Part shown: positions 7,288 to 15,915 of the stretch, piece after piece
How the letters are laid out: each line of letters opens with the position of its first letter
How positions within the stretch are numbered: the first letter of the stretch is position 1
Assembly (NCBI GenBank): GCA_015999985.1
Contig: JAECRA010000027.1
Span: 1 to 55,068, forward strand
From: Comamonadaceae bacterium
GTDB lineage: Bacteria > Pseudomonadota > Gammaproteobacteria > Burkholderiales > Burkholderiaceae_C
Direction of reading: 5' to 3'
Length of the DNA: 55,068 nucleotides
Translations under genes and position numbers: made by a program
Notes under the pieces: model-generated
Told to the model about the DNA's origin: nothing
What the model saw: only the letters and a program-made list of their open reading frames with translations
Database searches by the model: none

Positions 7288-8217
7288 TCAGAACGCGACC
7301 TTGGCAACGCCCTTAAGCCCAAGAATCTCACGCGCCTCTGTCGGCGTAGCCACCTCCAACCCCAAGCCTTCAATGATCTTGCGTACCTTGACCACTTGTT
7401 CCGCATTGGTCTGAGCAAGCTTGCCTGCACCGATCCAAAGACTGTCTTCCAACCCGACTCTGACGTTACCGCCCATGGAGGCGGCCATGGCCGCGACAGG
7501 CATCTGGTTGCGACCAGCGCCCAGAACTGACCAACGATAGCTTTCGCCGAATAGCCGGTCAGCGGTGCGTTTCATGTGCATGACGTCTTCAGGATGCGCG
7601 CCAATGCCGCCCAGAATCCCAAACACCGTCTGCACAAAAAATGGTGCTTTGATCAAACCACGGTCTACAAAGTGCGCCAGGTTGTAGAGATGGGATGTGT
7701 CGTAACACTCGAATTCATAACGCGTTTCGTTGGGCGCCATGCTCTTGAGCGCAGTTTCGATGTCTCCGTAGGTATTGCGAAAGATGAGGTCTTTGCTGCC
7801 TTCAAGATAGGGGCGTTCCCAGTCGTGCTTGAATTCCTTGAAGCGTTCCAGCATGGGGAATAGGCCGAAGCCCATGGTTCCCATGTTCATGGAAGCCACC
7901 TCGGGCTTGAGCACCATGGCAGGTTGAATGCGCTCATTCACGGACATGTAGGGCGAACCGCCTGTGGTCAGGTTCACCACTGCGTCGCATCCGGCCTTGA
8001 TCTTTTCCAGGAATGGGCGGAACGCCTCCGGTGTTTGATCCGGCTTGCCGGTCACCGGATCCCGCGCGTGCAAGTGGATGATGGCCGCACCGGCCTCGGC
8101 AGCCTCAATGGAAGACTTCGCGATCTCGTCCGGCGTCACCGGCAGATAGGGCGACATGGAAGGGGTATGAATTGCACCGGTGACAGCGCAACTGATGATC
8201 ACTTTCTGACGGGTCAT
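7288..8217 (-). CDS. BKACE-family (3-keto-5-aminohexanoate cleavage enzyme-like, DUF849) protein
   Basis: Protein of 309 residues. The family cleaves beta-keto acids with acetyl-CoA, giving acetoacetate and a new acyl-CoA, at a zinc site. Marks seen: start KVIISCAVTGAIHTPS, zinc-binding HxH in IIHLHARDP (His48 and His50), and GLEDSLWIGAGKLA near the C-terminus, which supplies the third ligand Glu. Members differ widely in substrate. It converges with the LysR gene and is not in the same transcript as the crotonase operon, but the chemistry (keto acid in, acyl-CoA out) fits a joint pathway. Start at 8217 is preceded by AAGG. Confidence 0.85.
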   Translation of the reverse strand: MTRQKVIISCAVTGAIHTPSMSPYLPVTPDEIAKSSIEAAEAGAAIIHLHARDPVTGKPDQTPEAFRPFLEKIKAGCDAVVNLTTGGSPYMSVNERIQPAMVLKPEVASMNMGTMGFGLFPMLERFKEFKHDWERPYLEGSKDLIFRNTYGDIETALKSMAPNETRYEFECYDTSHLYNLAHFVDRGLIKAPFFVQTVFGILGGIGAHPEDVMHMKRTADRLFGESYRWSVLGAGRNQMPVAAMAASMGGNVRVGLEDSLWIGAGKLAQTNAEQVVKVRKIIEGLGLEVATPTEAREILGLKGVAKVAF

Positions 8218-8430
8218 GGCTTGCCTTTTTCCTTATGCTGAACAGGCCGGGGGCAGGCCATGTCTTTGGTTAGAATGATTTTAGTATGCTAAGAAATTGT
8301 ATGCCAGTATCTGATTTTTTAGATTGGCGGCTCATGGGCTTGCGCGGGGTCGAGGGGGCAGTCAGGTTCAGAGCGGCAGCACACATGGGCGAACGCAGGA
8401 TGATGCTGGCGCTCCGCGTCGTTCAAACTC

Positions 8431-10323
8431 CTAGTCAAGCACTACACCTGCCGGAGTGGTCACTGCCTGGTGAGAGTAGTCTGCTGGGGCGGGGCGCTCC
8501 AGCTTGCCGTGGGCGCGAACGTAGTCCACGAAGGCTTGCGTGTATAAGAAGTGCGTATTGATGTAGTTCCCACTGTCATAGATGGGCTTGAAGCTGGCGT
8601 ACCCGCTCTGCCCCTTTGCCAGAAATTCATGCGTGACCACGGTATACATGCGTGTGGGTTCCAGGGCAAACCACATGCCGCTTTGGCGATCCTTGACTTC
8701 CAACTGGCTGAACCGCCGGCCTTTAGGTTGGCTCATGTCAAGGTGCCAGCGCAGGCCTGCGGCGTAAGGATGACCTCCGCCTGAGGGGCGTCCAGCATCC
8801 AGATAGTTCGATACCGCATCTTCCAGCACGGAGGCGATCTGCTCGCCGGTCGCGGGCAACTCGATCAGCATATTGGTGAAAGGCAGTAGAGCAAACGCCT
8901 GGCCCATGGTGATGGTGCCGGCCGGCACTGGCAAGCGCACGCCGCCTGCGTTGTGGAGCGCCAAGTCAGCACGCAGGCTGGTTCTCAGAAAGGACTGCGC
9001 CGCTATCTGTGCCACATCACTGCCGTGCGCGCGCTGATTGGCGTTCTCGCAGCCAACCACATCCCTGCTGGCGTTGAAACTCTCTCCTGGCGTGCGTACA
9101 AGGCACAGGGCTTGGGACGCCTCGCCAATCGGCTCCTTCTGCATCTGTTCTGTCTGGCTGGAATAGGTACGAAGCACATTCAATGCAACGGCATCTTCCG
9201 CCAGCATTTTCAAGCTTGCTTCAGCAGCGGCTGCGGCCTTGATCTGCTGATGCGTGAACGTATCGACCGCCGCCCATTGGCCTGAGGCGTCCTTGCGCTT
9301 GAAGCTGTCTCCGATGATGAGCGATGCCTGCCCGGTGCAACTGGTCACTTCGCCTTCAGCATTGAAGCTGACGTTCAATTCGCCCATGGCCTTGCTGAAT
9401 TCCCAGGCTTGTCCTATGCAAACTGGTTTGCCATCTCGATTGACAACCCGCGTGGGGTAGGGGCCTGCGGAAAGGGCAAGGCGGCCTTGCGCGCTGAAGT
9501 CCCCCAACAATGTGTGCGAATCGCCACCGATGATGACATCAACGTCGGTCAGCTTGGCGGCCATGGCTTTGTCAGCGCCGTAACCTTGGTGGGTCAACAG
9601 TACGATATGGCGCACACCGTGGGCTTTGAGCTGATTGATAGTGCGTTGGGTGGCAGAGGTCTCGTCTTCGAAGGCGGTGCTGGGAAGAGGGCTGGACGAA
9701 GCTTGTGTCTTGCGCTTGATCGTGATGCCGACGATTCCCACGCGAACTCCGCGGATGGTCTTGATGGCGTAGGGTTGAATGTAGTCGTGTGCGGTCTGGG
9801 GCGCCAACGGCGTGCCGACTTGCGGATGGACGTTGGCGCTCAGCACCGGCGTTTTGCAATGTCCGGCGTGCAGGTGTTCTATGAAGCCCTTCAGCTGCGC
9901 ATCGCCATCGTCAAACTCATGGTTTCCTACCGCCATGGCGTCGAAGCAAATGGTGTTCATCATGTCGGCGTCAGCCTGACCCTTGAACAGGGTGTAGTAC
10001 ACCGTGCCAGTGCTGGCATCGCCTGCATGGAGCCTAAGGACGTTGTCGCGGCCTTCGTACGATCGGAACGCACTGGTCACCCGAGCGAAGCCACCCAATT
10101 CGAGCTGGGTATCAATGCCACCTATCCGTACTATCTGATCCGGGATGGGTTCCAGGTGGGAGTGGTGATCGTTGATGTGGGCAATGGTCAACTCCAGGGA
10201 CGCGCCCTTGTGGGCACCCATGCCGCCACATGAAGTCAATAAGGTGATGAGGGCCGTGACCAATACAGCCGATGCGGACATCGCCACGCGATTGCGAGAT
10301 AGGTGAGGGTGCATTTTTGCCAT
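8431..10323 (-). CDS. UshA-type 5'-nucleotidase / metallophosphatase lipoprotein, paralog 2
   Basis: Second nucleotidase-like lipoprotein, 630 residues from the start at 10323; a start at 10314 is equally possible since no ribosome site is clear. The open frame reaches further upstream without signal-like sequence. Signal peptide ends LLTSC (Cys32). Metal motifs are kept: NDHHSHLEP, HAGDASTGT, GNHEFDDGD, THQGYGADKA and GGDSHT; the C-terminal domain has NAGGVRLPVPAGTITMGQAFALLPF. The long linker after Cys in paralog 1 is shorter here. It follows paralog 3 on the same strand with about 220 bp between them. Same probable role in phosphate or nucleotide scavenging; substrate unknown. Confidence 0.88.
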   Translation of the reverse strand: MAKMHPHLSRNRVAMSASAVLVTALITLLTSCGGMGAHKGASLELTIAHINDHHSHLEPIPDQIVRIGGIDTQLELGGFARVTSAFRSYEGRDNVLRLHAGDASTGTVYYTLFKGQADADMMNTICFDAMAVGNHEFDDGDAQLKGFIEHLHAGHCKTPVLSANVHPQVGTPLAPQTAHDYIQPYAIKTIRGVRVGIVGITIKRKTQASSSPLPSTAFEDETSATQRTINQLKAHGVRHIVLLTHQGYGADKAMAAKLTDVDVIIGGDSHTLLGDFSAQGRLALSAGPYPTRVVNRDGKPVCIGQAWEFSKAMGELNVSFNAEGEVTSCTGQASLIIGDSFKRKDASGQWAAVDTFTHQQIKAAAAAEASLKMLAEDAVALNVLRTYSSQTEQMQKEPIGEASQALCLVRTPGESFNASRDVVGCENANQRAHGSDVAQIAAQSFLRTSLRADLALHNAGGVRLPVPAGTITMGQAFALLPFTNMLIELPATGEQIASVLEDAVSNYLDAGRPSGGGHPYAAGLRWHLDMSQPKGRRFSQLEVKDRQSGMWFALEPTRMYTVVTHEFLAKGQSGYASFKPIYDSGNYINTHFLYTQAFVDYVRAHGKLERPAPADYSHQAVTTPAGVVLD

Positions 10324-10542
10324 AAACGAAGAGGCGGGATGGCCCACCAGGACGATCCTGATGCAGCCACGATATTGACACGACTTGACCTGCCAACGCG
10401 CCTCATCAGGTGGCCTTAGTTCGGCCAGAGAGCGGTTGCGCGCATGTTGGTGCGTCTTGCGGCGCTGGGAGCGGTCTAGGGAGTCATCCACTTCAGCACC
10501 CCTGCCGAGGCTTGCGCGCCTAGCCACCAGGCTTTTTCCGCA

Positions 10543-12411
10543 CTACCTCAAGTTAGTCGAAAGCAGCAAGCTTCCTGAACGTGTAGTGACGGCCTGATGT
10601 GAGTAGTCTTCAGGTGAAGGGCGGTGAACAGTTTGTTTGGAATTCACATAATCCACAAACGCTTGCGCATACACCTTATAGCTGTTGGTGAAATTGCCGC
10701 TGTCGTAAATAGGTTTGAAGCTGGCATAGCCATCTTGGCCTCTGGCTATGAATTCGTCGGTCACGACAATATACGTACGGGCATGGTCCAAGGGCGACCA
10801 AGTGCCCGTGTTGCGATCCTTGGCCTCCAGCTTGGTGAATCGATGGCCTTTGGGCTGGCTCATGTCCAGATGCCAGCGCAGGCCTGCTGCATACGGATGC
10901 CCTGCGCCAGATGGGAGGCCGATGTCCAGATAGGCTGAGACAGCTTCTTCCAGCACGGTCGCCAGTTGCTGTCCAGTCACTGGCAACTCAATCAGCATGC
11001 TGCTGAAGGGCAGCACGGTGAACGCGTCTCCCATCGTGATAACTCCTTCAGGAACAGGACGCCGAGTGCCACCGGCCCCATGAAGGGCTATGTCAGCTCG
11101 CGGGCTGGCTTTCAGGAAGGATTGCATCACTACCTGGGTGATATCGCTGCCTCTTGCCAATTCATTGGCGCCCTCGCAACCAGGCACGCCTGCGCTCATG
11201 TTGGGGTATTCTCCCGGCGTGCGTACCAGACAAAGCGGCTCTGAAGCAGAACCGAGGGGCTGCTTTTTCAGCGCGTCGATCTGGCTCGCATAGGTGCTGA
11301 GCACTCCGTCAGCCTGACGATCGCCTTCCAGCACTTTGAGTCCTTTGCTGGCTGCGGCCTTGGCGATCTGCTCGCTTGTGGTTGCGTCGACAGATCGCCA
11401 TGCTCCGCCAGCATCTTTGCGCTTGAACGAATCACCGACCACGATGGAAGTTTGACCTTTGCAAGACGTGACTTCGCCTTGCTGATTGAAGGTCACTCGC
11501 ATCTCACCTATCGCTTTGCTGAATTCCCAGGCCTGCCCTATGCACACGGGTTTGCCGTCCAAATTATTGACCACGGTAGGGTAGGGGCCTGAGGCCTGAT
11601 GGCCGATGTCTTGCGCGCTGAAGTCTCCCAACAGGGTGTGAGAGTCACCTCCGATGATGACGTCCACATCCGTGAGCTTGGCAGCCAGGGCCAAATCGGC
11701 ATCGTATCCCTGGTGGGTCATGAGCACGATGTGGCGCACGCTTTGCGCTTTGAGTTGATCGATGGTCCGCTGGGCGGCGGTGGCTTCATCGTCAAATAGC
11801 GTGGAGGGCAGAGGGCTGGAAGAGTTCTGGGTTCTGTCTTTGACCGTGATGCCGATAACCCCCACCTGTACGCCCCTAATGGTTTTGACAATATAGGGCT
11901 GGAGGAAGTCATGCTCTGCTCTAGGCGCTAGCGCAGTGCCTACCTGTGGGTGGACATTGGCGGTGAGCACGGGCGTCTGGCAAGGACCGGCGTGCAGATG
12001 GTCTATGAAATTTCTGAGCTGCTCATCACCCTCATCGAACTCATGGTTGCCCACGGTCATGGCGTCGAAGCAGATGCTGTTCATCATGTCAGCATCAGCC
12101 TTGCCTTTGAAAAGCGAGTAGTAAGGCGTGCCTGTGATGGCATCGCCCGCATGGAGCTTTAGAACGTCGTCGCGCTCCTGGTAAGGCTTGAAGGCGCTGA
12201 CGATGCGGGAAAATCCACCCAGTTCGAGTTGCGTATCCACGCCGTCAATGCGCATGACCTGATCCGAAAATGGGTCCAGATTGGAGTGGTGGTCGTTGAT
12301 GTGGACGATGGTCAACTCAAGCGGAGTGCTTTCGTTGGAGCTGTCGCTCCCGCAGCCGGCAAGCAGCAGGACCAGGGTGGCGGTAGAAATCAGGAGTGCG
12401 CGAAGATTCAT
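10543..12411 (-). CDS. UshA-type 5'-nucleotidase / metallophosphatase lipoprotein, paralog 3
   Basis: Third paralog, 622 residues, with a short signal peptide ending LLAGC (Cys20). Motifs: NDHHSNLDP, HAGDAITGT, GNHEFDEGD, THQGYDADLA, GGDSHT, then the C-terminal domain with GAGGTRRPVPEGVITMGDAFTVLPF. The Asn of the substrate-domain motif N(S/A)GGVR is replaced (HGAGGTRR), a difference from paralogs 1 and 2 that may alter activity. The start codon sits two bases after a perfect 10-bp inverted repeat. No clear Pho-type repeat is seen upstream. Confidence 0.88.
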   Translation of the reverse strand: MNLRALLISTATLVLLLAGCGSDSSNESTPLELTIVHINDHHSNLDPFSDQVMRIDGVDTQLELGGFSRIVSAFKPYQERDDVLKLHAGDAITGTPYYSLFKGKADADMMNSICFDAMTVGNHEFDEGDEQLRNFIDHLHAGPCQTPVLTANVHPQVGTALAPRAEHDFLQPYIVKTIRGVQVGVIGITVKDRTQNSSSPLPSTLFDDEATAAQRTIDQLKAQSVRHIVLMTHQGYDADLALAAKLTDVDVIIGGDSHTLLGDFSAQDIGHQASGPYPTVVNNLDGKPVCIGQAWEFSKAIGEMRVTFNQQGEVTSCKGQTSIVVGDSFKRKDAGGAWRSVDATTSEQIAKAAASKGLKVLEGDRQADGVLSTYASQIDALKKQPLGSASEPLCLVRTPGEYPNMSAGVPGCEGANELARGSDITQVVMQSFLKASPRADIALHGAGGTRRPVPEGVITMGDAFTVLPFSSMLIELPVTGQQLATVLEEAVSAYLDIGLPSGAGHPYAAGLRWHLDMSQPKGHRFTKLEAKDRNTGTWSPLDHARTYIVVTDEFIARGQDGYASFKPIYDSGNFTNSYKVYAQAFVDYVNSKQTVHRPSPEDYSHQAVTTRSGSLLLSTNLR

Positions 12412-12413
12412 CT

Positions 12414-12439
12414 TAAGTGGACATGGCCGTGTCCACTTA
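12414..12439. promoter_or_regulatory. Perfect inverted repeat at the start codon of nucleotidase paralog 3
   Basis: Arms TAAGTGGACA (12414-12423) and TGTCCACTTA (12430-12439) with a 6-base centre. The near arm ends two bases before the ATG at 12411, where a ribosome site would lie, and no other Shine-Dalgarno sequence is evident. It could be a repressor operator or an RNA hairpin limiting translation. Symmetry seen; role inferred. Confidence 0.55.
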
Positions 12440-12579
12440 GTAACCGGGCAATTGAAATCGTTCCGAGCACCGCCGGGTTCTTTTACCGCAGTGAAGCAGC
12501 ACAGCTGCAGTAGGGCCGTCGAAGTCTCGCGTTGGTGCTCAGGCCCTGGCTGAGACCCACCTATTTCATGTCGTCAGGC

Positions 12580-13644
12580 CTATTCAGCCCAAGCACCTCG
12601 GGCGCAAGTGGTCTCGAATTTATGCAGCCAAGGGGCGATGTCATGCCCGTTGGTTTTCAGCCAGTCGTCGTTGTAGACGGTGTCCAGGTAGCGCTCGCCG
12701 CCGTCGCACGCCAGGGTGACGATACTGCCTGTTTCGCCGCGCGCGCGGATTTCGCATGCCAGCTTCAGAGCACCGTAAAAATCAGTACCCGTGGAGCCAC
12801 CGAAGCGCTTGCCCACCACCATCTCAAGATAGCGCGCCGCGGCAAACGAGGCTGCGGTCGGTACGCGCATCATGCGGTCGATGACGCCTGGTACAAAGGA
12901 GGGTTCCACGCGGGGCCGGCCAATTCCCTCCACCCCGGAGCCGCGAGGACTGGTGAGGGTGAGGTCACGGGTTTCGTAATAGTCCATGAACACCGAGTGC
13001 TCTGGGTCTACCACGCACAGTTGAGTCGGATGCCCTTGGTAACGAAGGTAGCGCCCTATGGTGGCCGAAGTGCCCCCAGTGCCCGCACCCACCACGATCC
13101 AGCAGGGCACGGGGTTAGGCTCCGCGCTCATTTGCTGGAAGATGGATTGCGCAATGTTGTTGTTACCGCGCCAGTCGGTCGCCCGCTCGGCATAGGTAAA
13201 TTGGTCCATGTAATGGCCGCTGGTCTCACTCGCCAGGCGTTCGGCTTCGGCGTAGACCTGGTCGCCCTTGTCAACAAAGTGACTTTGACCGCCGTAGAAG
13301 GCAATCTGAGCCACTTTGGCGGCAGAGGTGCTGCGCGGCATGACGGCAATGAAGGGCAGGCCCAGAAGCCGGGCGAAGTAAGCTTCAGAAACTGCCGTGC
13401 TGCCTGAAGATGATTCAATGACCGTCGTGCCTTCCTGGATCCAGCCGTTGCACAGGGCGTAGAGGAACAAGGAGCGCGCCAGGCGGTGCTTCAAGCTGCC
13501 GGTAGGGTGGGTGGATTCGTCCTTGAGGTAGATCTGCACGCCAGGGAACGCGGGCAACTCAATGGGAAAGAGGTGCGTGTCAGCAGAGCGTTGAAAATCA
13601 CGTTCGATGCGCCGGATGGCGTCGGATACCCAGGAAGATGGCAT
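12580..13644 (-). CDS. PLP-dependent cysteine synthase-family enzyme (possible L-cysteine desulfhydrase)
   Basis: Fold-type II PLP enzyme of 354 residues. The start [17 protein letters not shown] (13644) is chosen because the longer open frame upstream lies over the neighbouring gene and is not protein-like. The PLP lysine lies in [24 protein letters not shown], where CysK/CysM would have S-(I/F)-K-D-R; the substrate loop is [21 protein letters not shown] and the phosphate-binding glycine loop is [16 protein letters not shown]. This subfamily (SLKHR) includes proteins annotated as Cds1-type cysteine desulfhydrases, so cysteine breakdown to sulfide is possible; synthesis is the alternative. 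It is last in a tight leftward operon, 5 bp after the BPSS1780-like gene. Confidence 0.8.
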   Translation of the reverse strand: MPSSWVSDAIRRIERDFQRSADTHLFPIELPAFPGVQIYLKDESTHPTGSLKHRLARSLFLYALCNGWIQEGTTVIESSSGSTAVSEAYFARLLGLPFIAVMPRSTSAAKVAQIAFYGGQSHFVDKGDQVYAEAERLASETSGHYMDQFTYAERATDWRGNNNIAQSIFQQMSAEPNPVPCWIVVGAGTGGTSATIGRYLRYQGHPTQLCVVDPEHSVFMDYYETRDLTLTSPRGSGVEGIGRPRVEPSFVPGVIDRMMRVPTAASFAAARYLEMVVGKRFGGSTGTDFYGALKLACEIRARGETGSIVTLACDGGERYLDTVYNDDWLKTNGHDIAPWLHKFETTCARGAWAE

Positions 13645-13649
13645 GCAGA

Positions 13650-14444
13650 TCAGGGTTGAGGGGTAATTGGAGAAAGCTCTTGGTCCGCGGTGAAGCTGTC
13701 GCGGAAGGTGAACCAGAGAGAGCTGAAGAACATGACCGAGGTTATGAGCGCTATGGGCATGAGGCCAAATTTGGCGATGGTAGCGCTGCCTGTAATCACC
13801 ACAATGATCACCAGCAACAAGCCTGCAGCGAATGAAATGGCCATCCACACCAGACCATAGATAAAAAGGGCGCCCAAGTTGCGAAACACAGCCACGGTGC
13901 TGAAAAACAGGCTTTTCAGCGGCGACACCCCATGCCAGTGGACGAGCGCTGGCGCATGCCAGAAAGCAATGGAAATGGGCAGGTACAGCAGGCTGAATGC
14001 CCACATGGCCGAGCGAAATGACTCTTCCTGGATCATTTCATCGGTGAGGTCCCCGCCGCTGATATAGAGTTCTGCAAAGCCACCTCCGTCGATCATGGCG
14101 GAGACGCCGATGGCCATCATTACAACCACAGCATAGATCGCACCCAACATCAATATGGCCCGGCGGGGTTGAGGGCCTTGCCGCAGTGCTACCGCCAGGG
14201 TAAGTGGCATGGGAAATCGTCCGGAGTCCGCTTCACGCGCGCCAGCCATGAGGCCGACCATGGCAGCTGGCACCAAAACCAAGGCCAACACGCCACCGAC
14301 GAAAGGGATGCGCGTCATCAGGTAAAAGCTGACGAAAAATGTCAAAAACAGCCCGAGAAGGGCCAAGGGCTGCTTGAAGAAGGTGCGGACTCCGTCACGG
14401 GCCCATCGGGTGCCGGTGCGGGCTGGAACTATGTTGAGCTTCAT
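13650..14444 (-). CDS. BPSS1780-family integral membrane protein
   Basis: Protein of 264 residues with about six hydrophobic segments, the first near residues 26-48 ([18 protein letters not shown]). It starts [30 protein letters not shown], the pattern of the betaproteobacterial BPSS1780 family, whose function is unknown. It lies 8 bp after thrB and 5 bp before the PLP enzyme in the same operon. The neighbours give little hint of its role, as this arrangement may reflect chromosome conservation only. Confidence 0.75.
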   Translation of the reverse strand: MKLNIVPARTGTRWARDGVRTFFKQPLALLGLFLTFFVSFYLMTRIPFVGGVLALVLVPAAMVGLMAGAREADSGRFPMPLTLAVALRQGPQPRRAILMLGAIYAVVVMMAIGVSAMIDGGGFAELYISGGDLTDEMIQEESFRSAMWAFSLLYLPISIAFWHAPALVHWHGVSPLKSLFFSTVAVFRNLGALFIYGLVWMAISFAAGLLLVIIVVITGSATIAKFGLMPIALITSVMFFSSLWFTFRDSFTADQELSPITPQP

Positions 14445-14452
14445 ACGGGAAA

Positions 14453-15439
14453 TCAGGGGAGCAATGGCGCAGCGATGCGCGCCTGCAGCACGCGTTCAAA
14501 GTGCGTGGGGTCATGTGGTTTGAGCATGGCGGCTTCGCGCGGCAGATAAAAATCCCACAGCCGGGAGACCCAGAAGCGCATCGCACCGGCTCGCGCCATA
14601 GCGGGCAGCAGGCGGCGCTCTGCATCAGAAAGAGGGCGCACCGTCTCATAGGCCTGCAGCATGGCTTGCGTGCGTGGCTCGTCTGCGCGGCCCGTAGGGT
14701 GGTCAATAGCCCAGTCGTTCAGCGTAATGCACAGATCGAACAACCAGGTGTCTACACCAGCAAAGTAGAAATCAAAAAAACCCGACAGCACGGGTTGCTC
14801 CCGGGTGCCCTCAAACATGACATTGTCTCGAAACAGATCAGCATGCACCGGACCACGAGGCAGTGCGGCGTAGGCCGAGCTTTGCGCTATGTGGTTTTGG
14901 TAGGCCAGTTCCGAGCGGATCAAAGCGGCTTGCGCCTCATTTAGATGGGGCAACACCACCGGGACGGTCTCGTTCCACCAGGGTAAGCCACGCAAATTAG
15001 GCTGACGGCCTTCGTAGTCACGCCCGGCCAGGTGCATGCGGGCCAACATGTCGCCTACAGCAGCGCAATGCGCCACCGTGGGGGACATCTCGCTCTTGCC
15101 TCGCAGTCGGTTGACGACGGCTGTAGGTTTGTTCTTCAGGGTGTGAAGCAGGTCATCTTCGCCTTTTGGAACCGGCAAGGACTGCGGTTTGGCGCACGGC
15201 GCAGGCACAGGAATTCCCCGGCTTGCCAGATGCTTCATCAGGTGAAGATAAAAAGGCAGTTGTTCGTGCGTCAACCGCTCAAACAGGGTGAGGACCCAGC
15301 TGCCTTCTGTAGTGGTGGCAAAGTAGTTGGTGTTCTCTATGCCCCCCTCTATGCCGCGCAAGTCGGTGAGGATACCCAGGCCCATGGAATGCAGGAACTG
15401 GCCTGCCTCGTTTTCGGAGACTTCTGTAAAGACCGCCAT
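14453..15439 (-). CDS. thrB: Homoserine kinase, type II (ThrB)
   Basis: Protein of 328 residues in the aminoglycoside phosphotransferase-like fold, which phosphorylates L-homoserine with ATP on the way to threonine. Start MAVFTEVSENEAGQFLHSMGLGILTDLRGIEGGIENTNYFATT matches the family. The catalytic loop is HADLFRDNVMF and the metal-binding segment is SGFFDFYFAGVDTWLFDLC. It lies 6 bp after the DUF2782 gene and is followed by a membrane protein, forming one operon. The thrB-DUF2782-polA order is also known in pseudomonads. Confidence 0.93.
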   Translation of the reverse strand: MAVFTEVSENEAGQFLHSMGLGILTDLRGIEGGIENTNYFATTTEGSWVLTLFERLTHEQLPFYLHLMKHLASRGIPVPAPCAKPQSLPVPKGEDDLLHTLKNKPTAVVNRLRGKSEMSPTVAHCAAVGDMLARMHLAGRDYEGRQPNLRGLPWWNETVPVVLPHLNEAQAALIRSELAYQNHIAQSSAYAALPRGPVHADLFRDNVMFEGTREQPVLSGFFDFYFAGVDTWLFDLCITLNDWAIDHPTGRADEPRTQAMLQAYETVRPLSDAERRLLPAMARAGAMRFWVSRLWDFYLPREAAMLKPHDPTHFERVLQARIAAPLLP

Positions 15440-15445
15440 GCTGGA

Positions 15446-15811
15446 TTAGAAATTCAAAACTTTCCAAACGCGCCGTCCAGCGCCACCAGGAGCTGTCTCG
15501 CCACTGTTTGCGCCTGTGCCGGCGCGGTCTGCTGGTTGAACTTCGTAGGCCGGAACGCCTGCCTTCGGCTGGACGGTAATACTTTTGGTCTCTCCGCCTG
15601 AGCGGACTTCATCTACTCGGCTGCCAGCGTCTTCGATACGAATATTCTCAATTCGTTGCGTTCTGCTGTCGTGTTGCACCGGGTCCTCGCGAACTACGGG
15701 TGCATTGGCGTTGCCTGCGGGGGCTGGCGCTTGCGCTTGCGCGAACGCGGCGGCGCCGACTAGGCAGGTGGCCGCCAGCAGGGCAGCTTTGGATGTGATC
15801 GAGACTCGCAT
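15446..15811 (-). CDS. DUF2782-family secreted protein
   Basis: Small exported protein of 121 residues. Start at 15811 gives a Sec signal peptide (about 1-25, MRVSITSKAALLAATCLVGAAAFAQA). A proline/alanine-rich linker follows, then the short domain IRIEDAGSRVDEVRSGGETKSITVQPKAGVPAYEV and the ending RRVWKVLNF, which fit the DUF2782 pattern. Function unknown. It is the first gene of the thrB operon and divergent from polA. Confidence 0.75.
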   Translation of the reverse strand: MRVSITSKAALLAATCLVGAAAFAQAQAPAPAGNANAPVVREDPVQHDSRTQRIENIRIEDAGSRVDEVRSGGETKSITVQPKAGVPAYEVQPADRAGTGANSGETAPGGAGRRVWKVLNF

Positions 15812-15915
15812 ATAGGGTGATTGTAGGGGCCGTACTCCCGAGACGCCCACTTTGGCCTGTAGGTACACATGCCCATGTTCCGACGGACGGGTGGCCGTGC
15901 ATGCACAATTGCCCC

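Noticed and set aside
8271..8352. Dyads TTAG/CTAA and ATCT/AGAT in the space before the BKACE-type gene
   Set aside because: Short arms and no consensus; not distinguishable from chance in an AT-rich stretch.
10376..10389. TTGAC repeated upstream of nucleotidase 2 as a second Pho box
   Set aside because: Only two copies and a 10-bp step, not the 11-bp period of PhoB sites.
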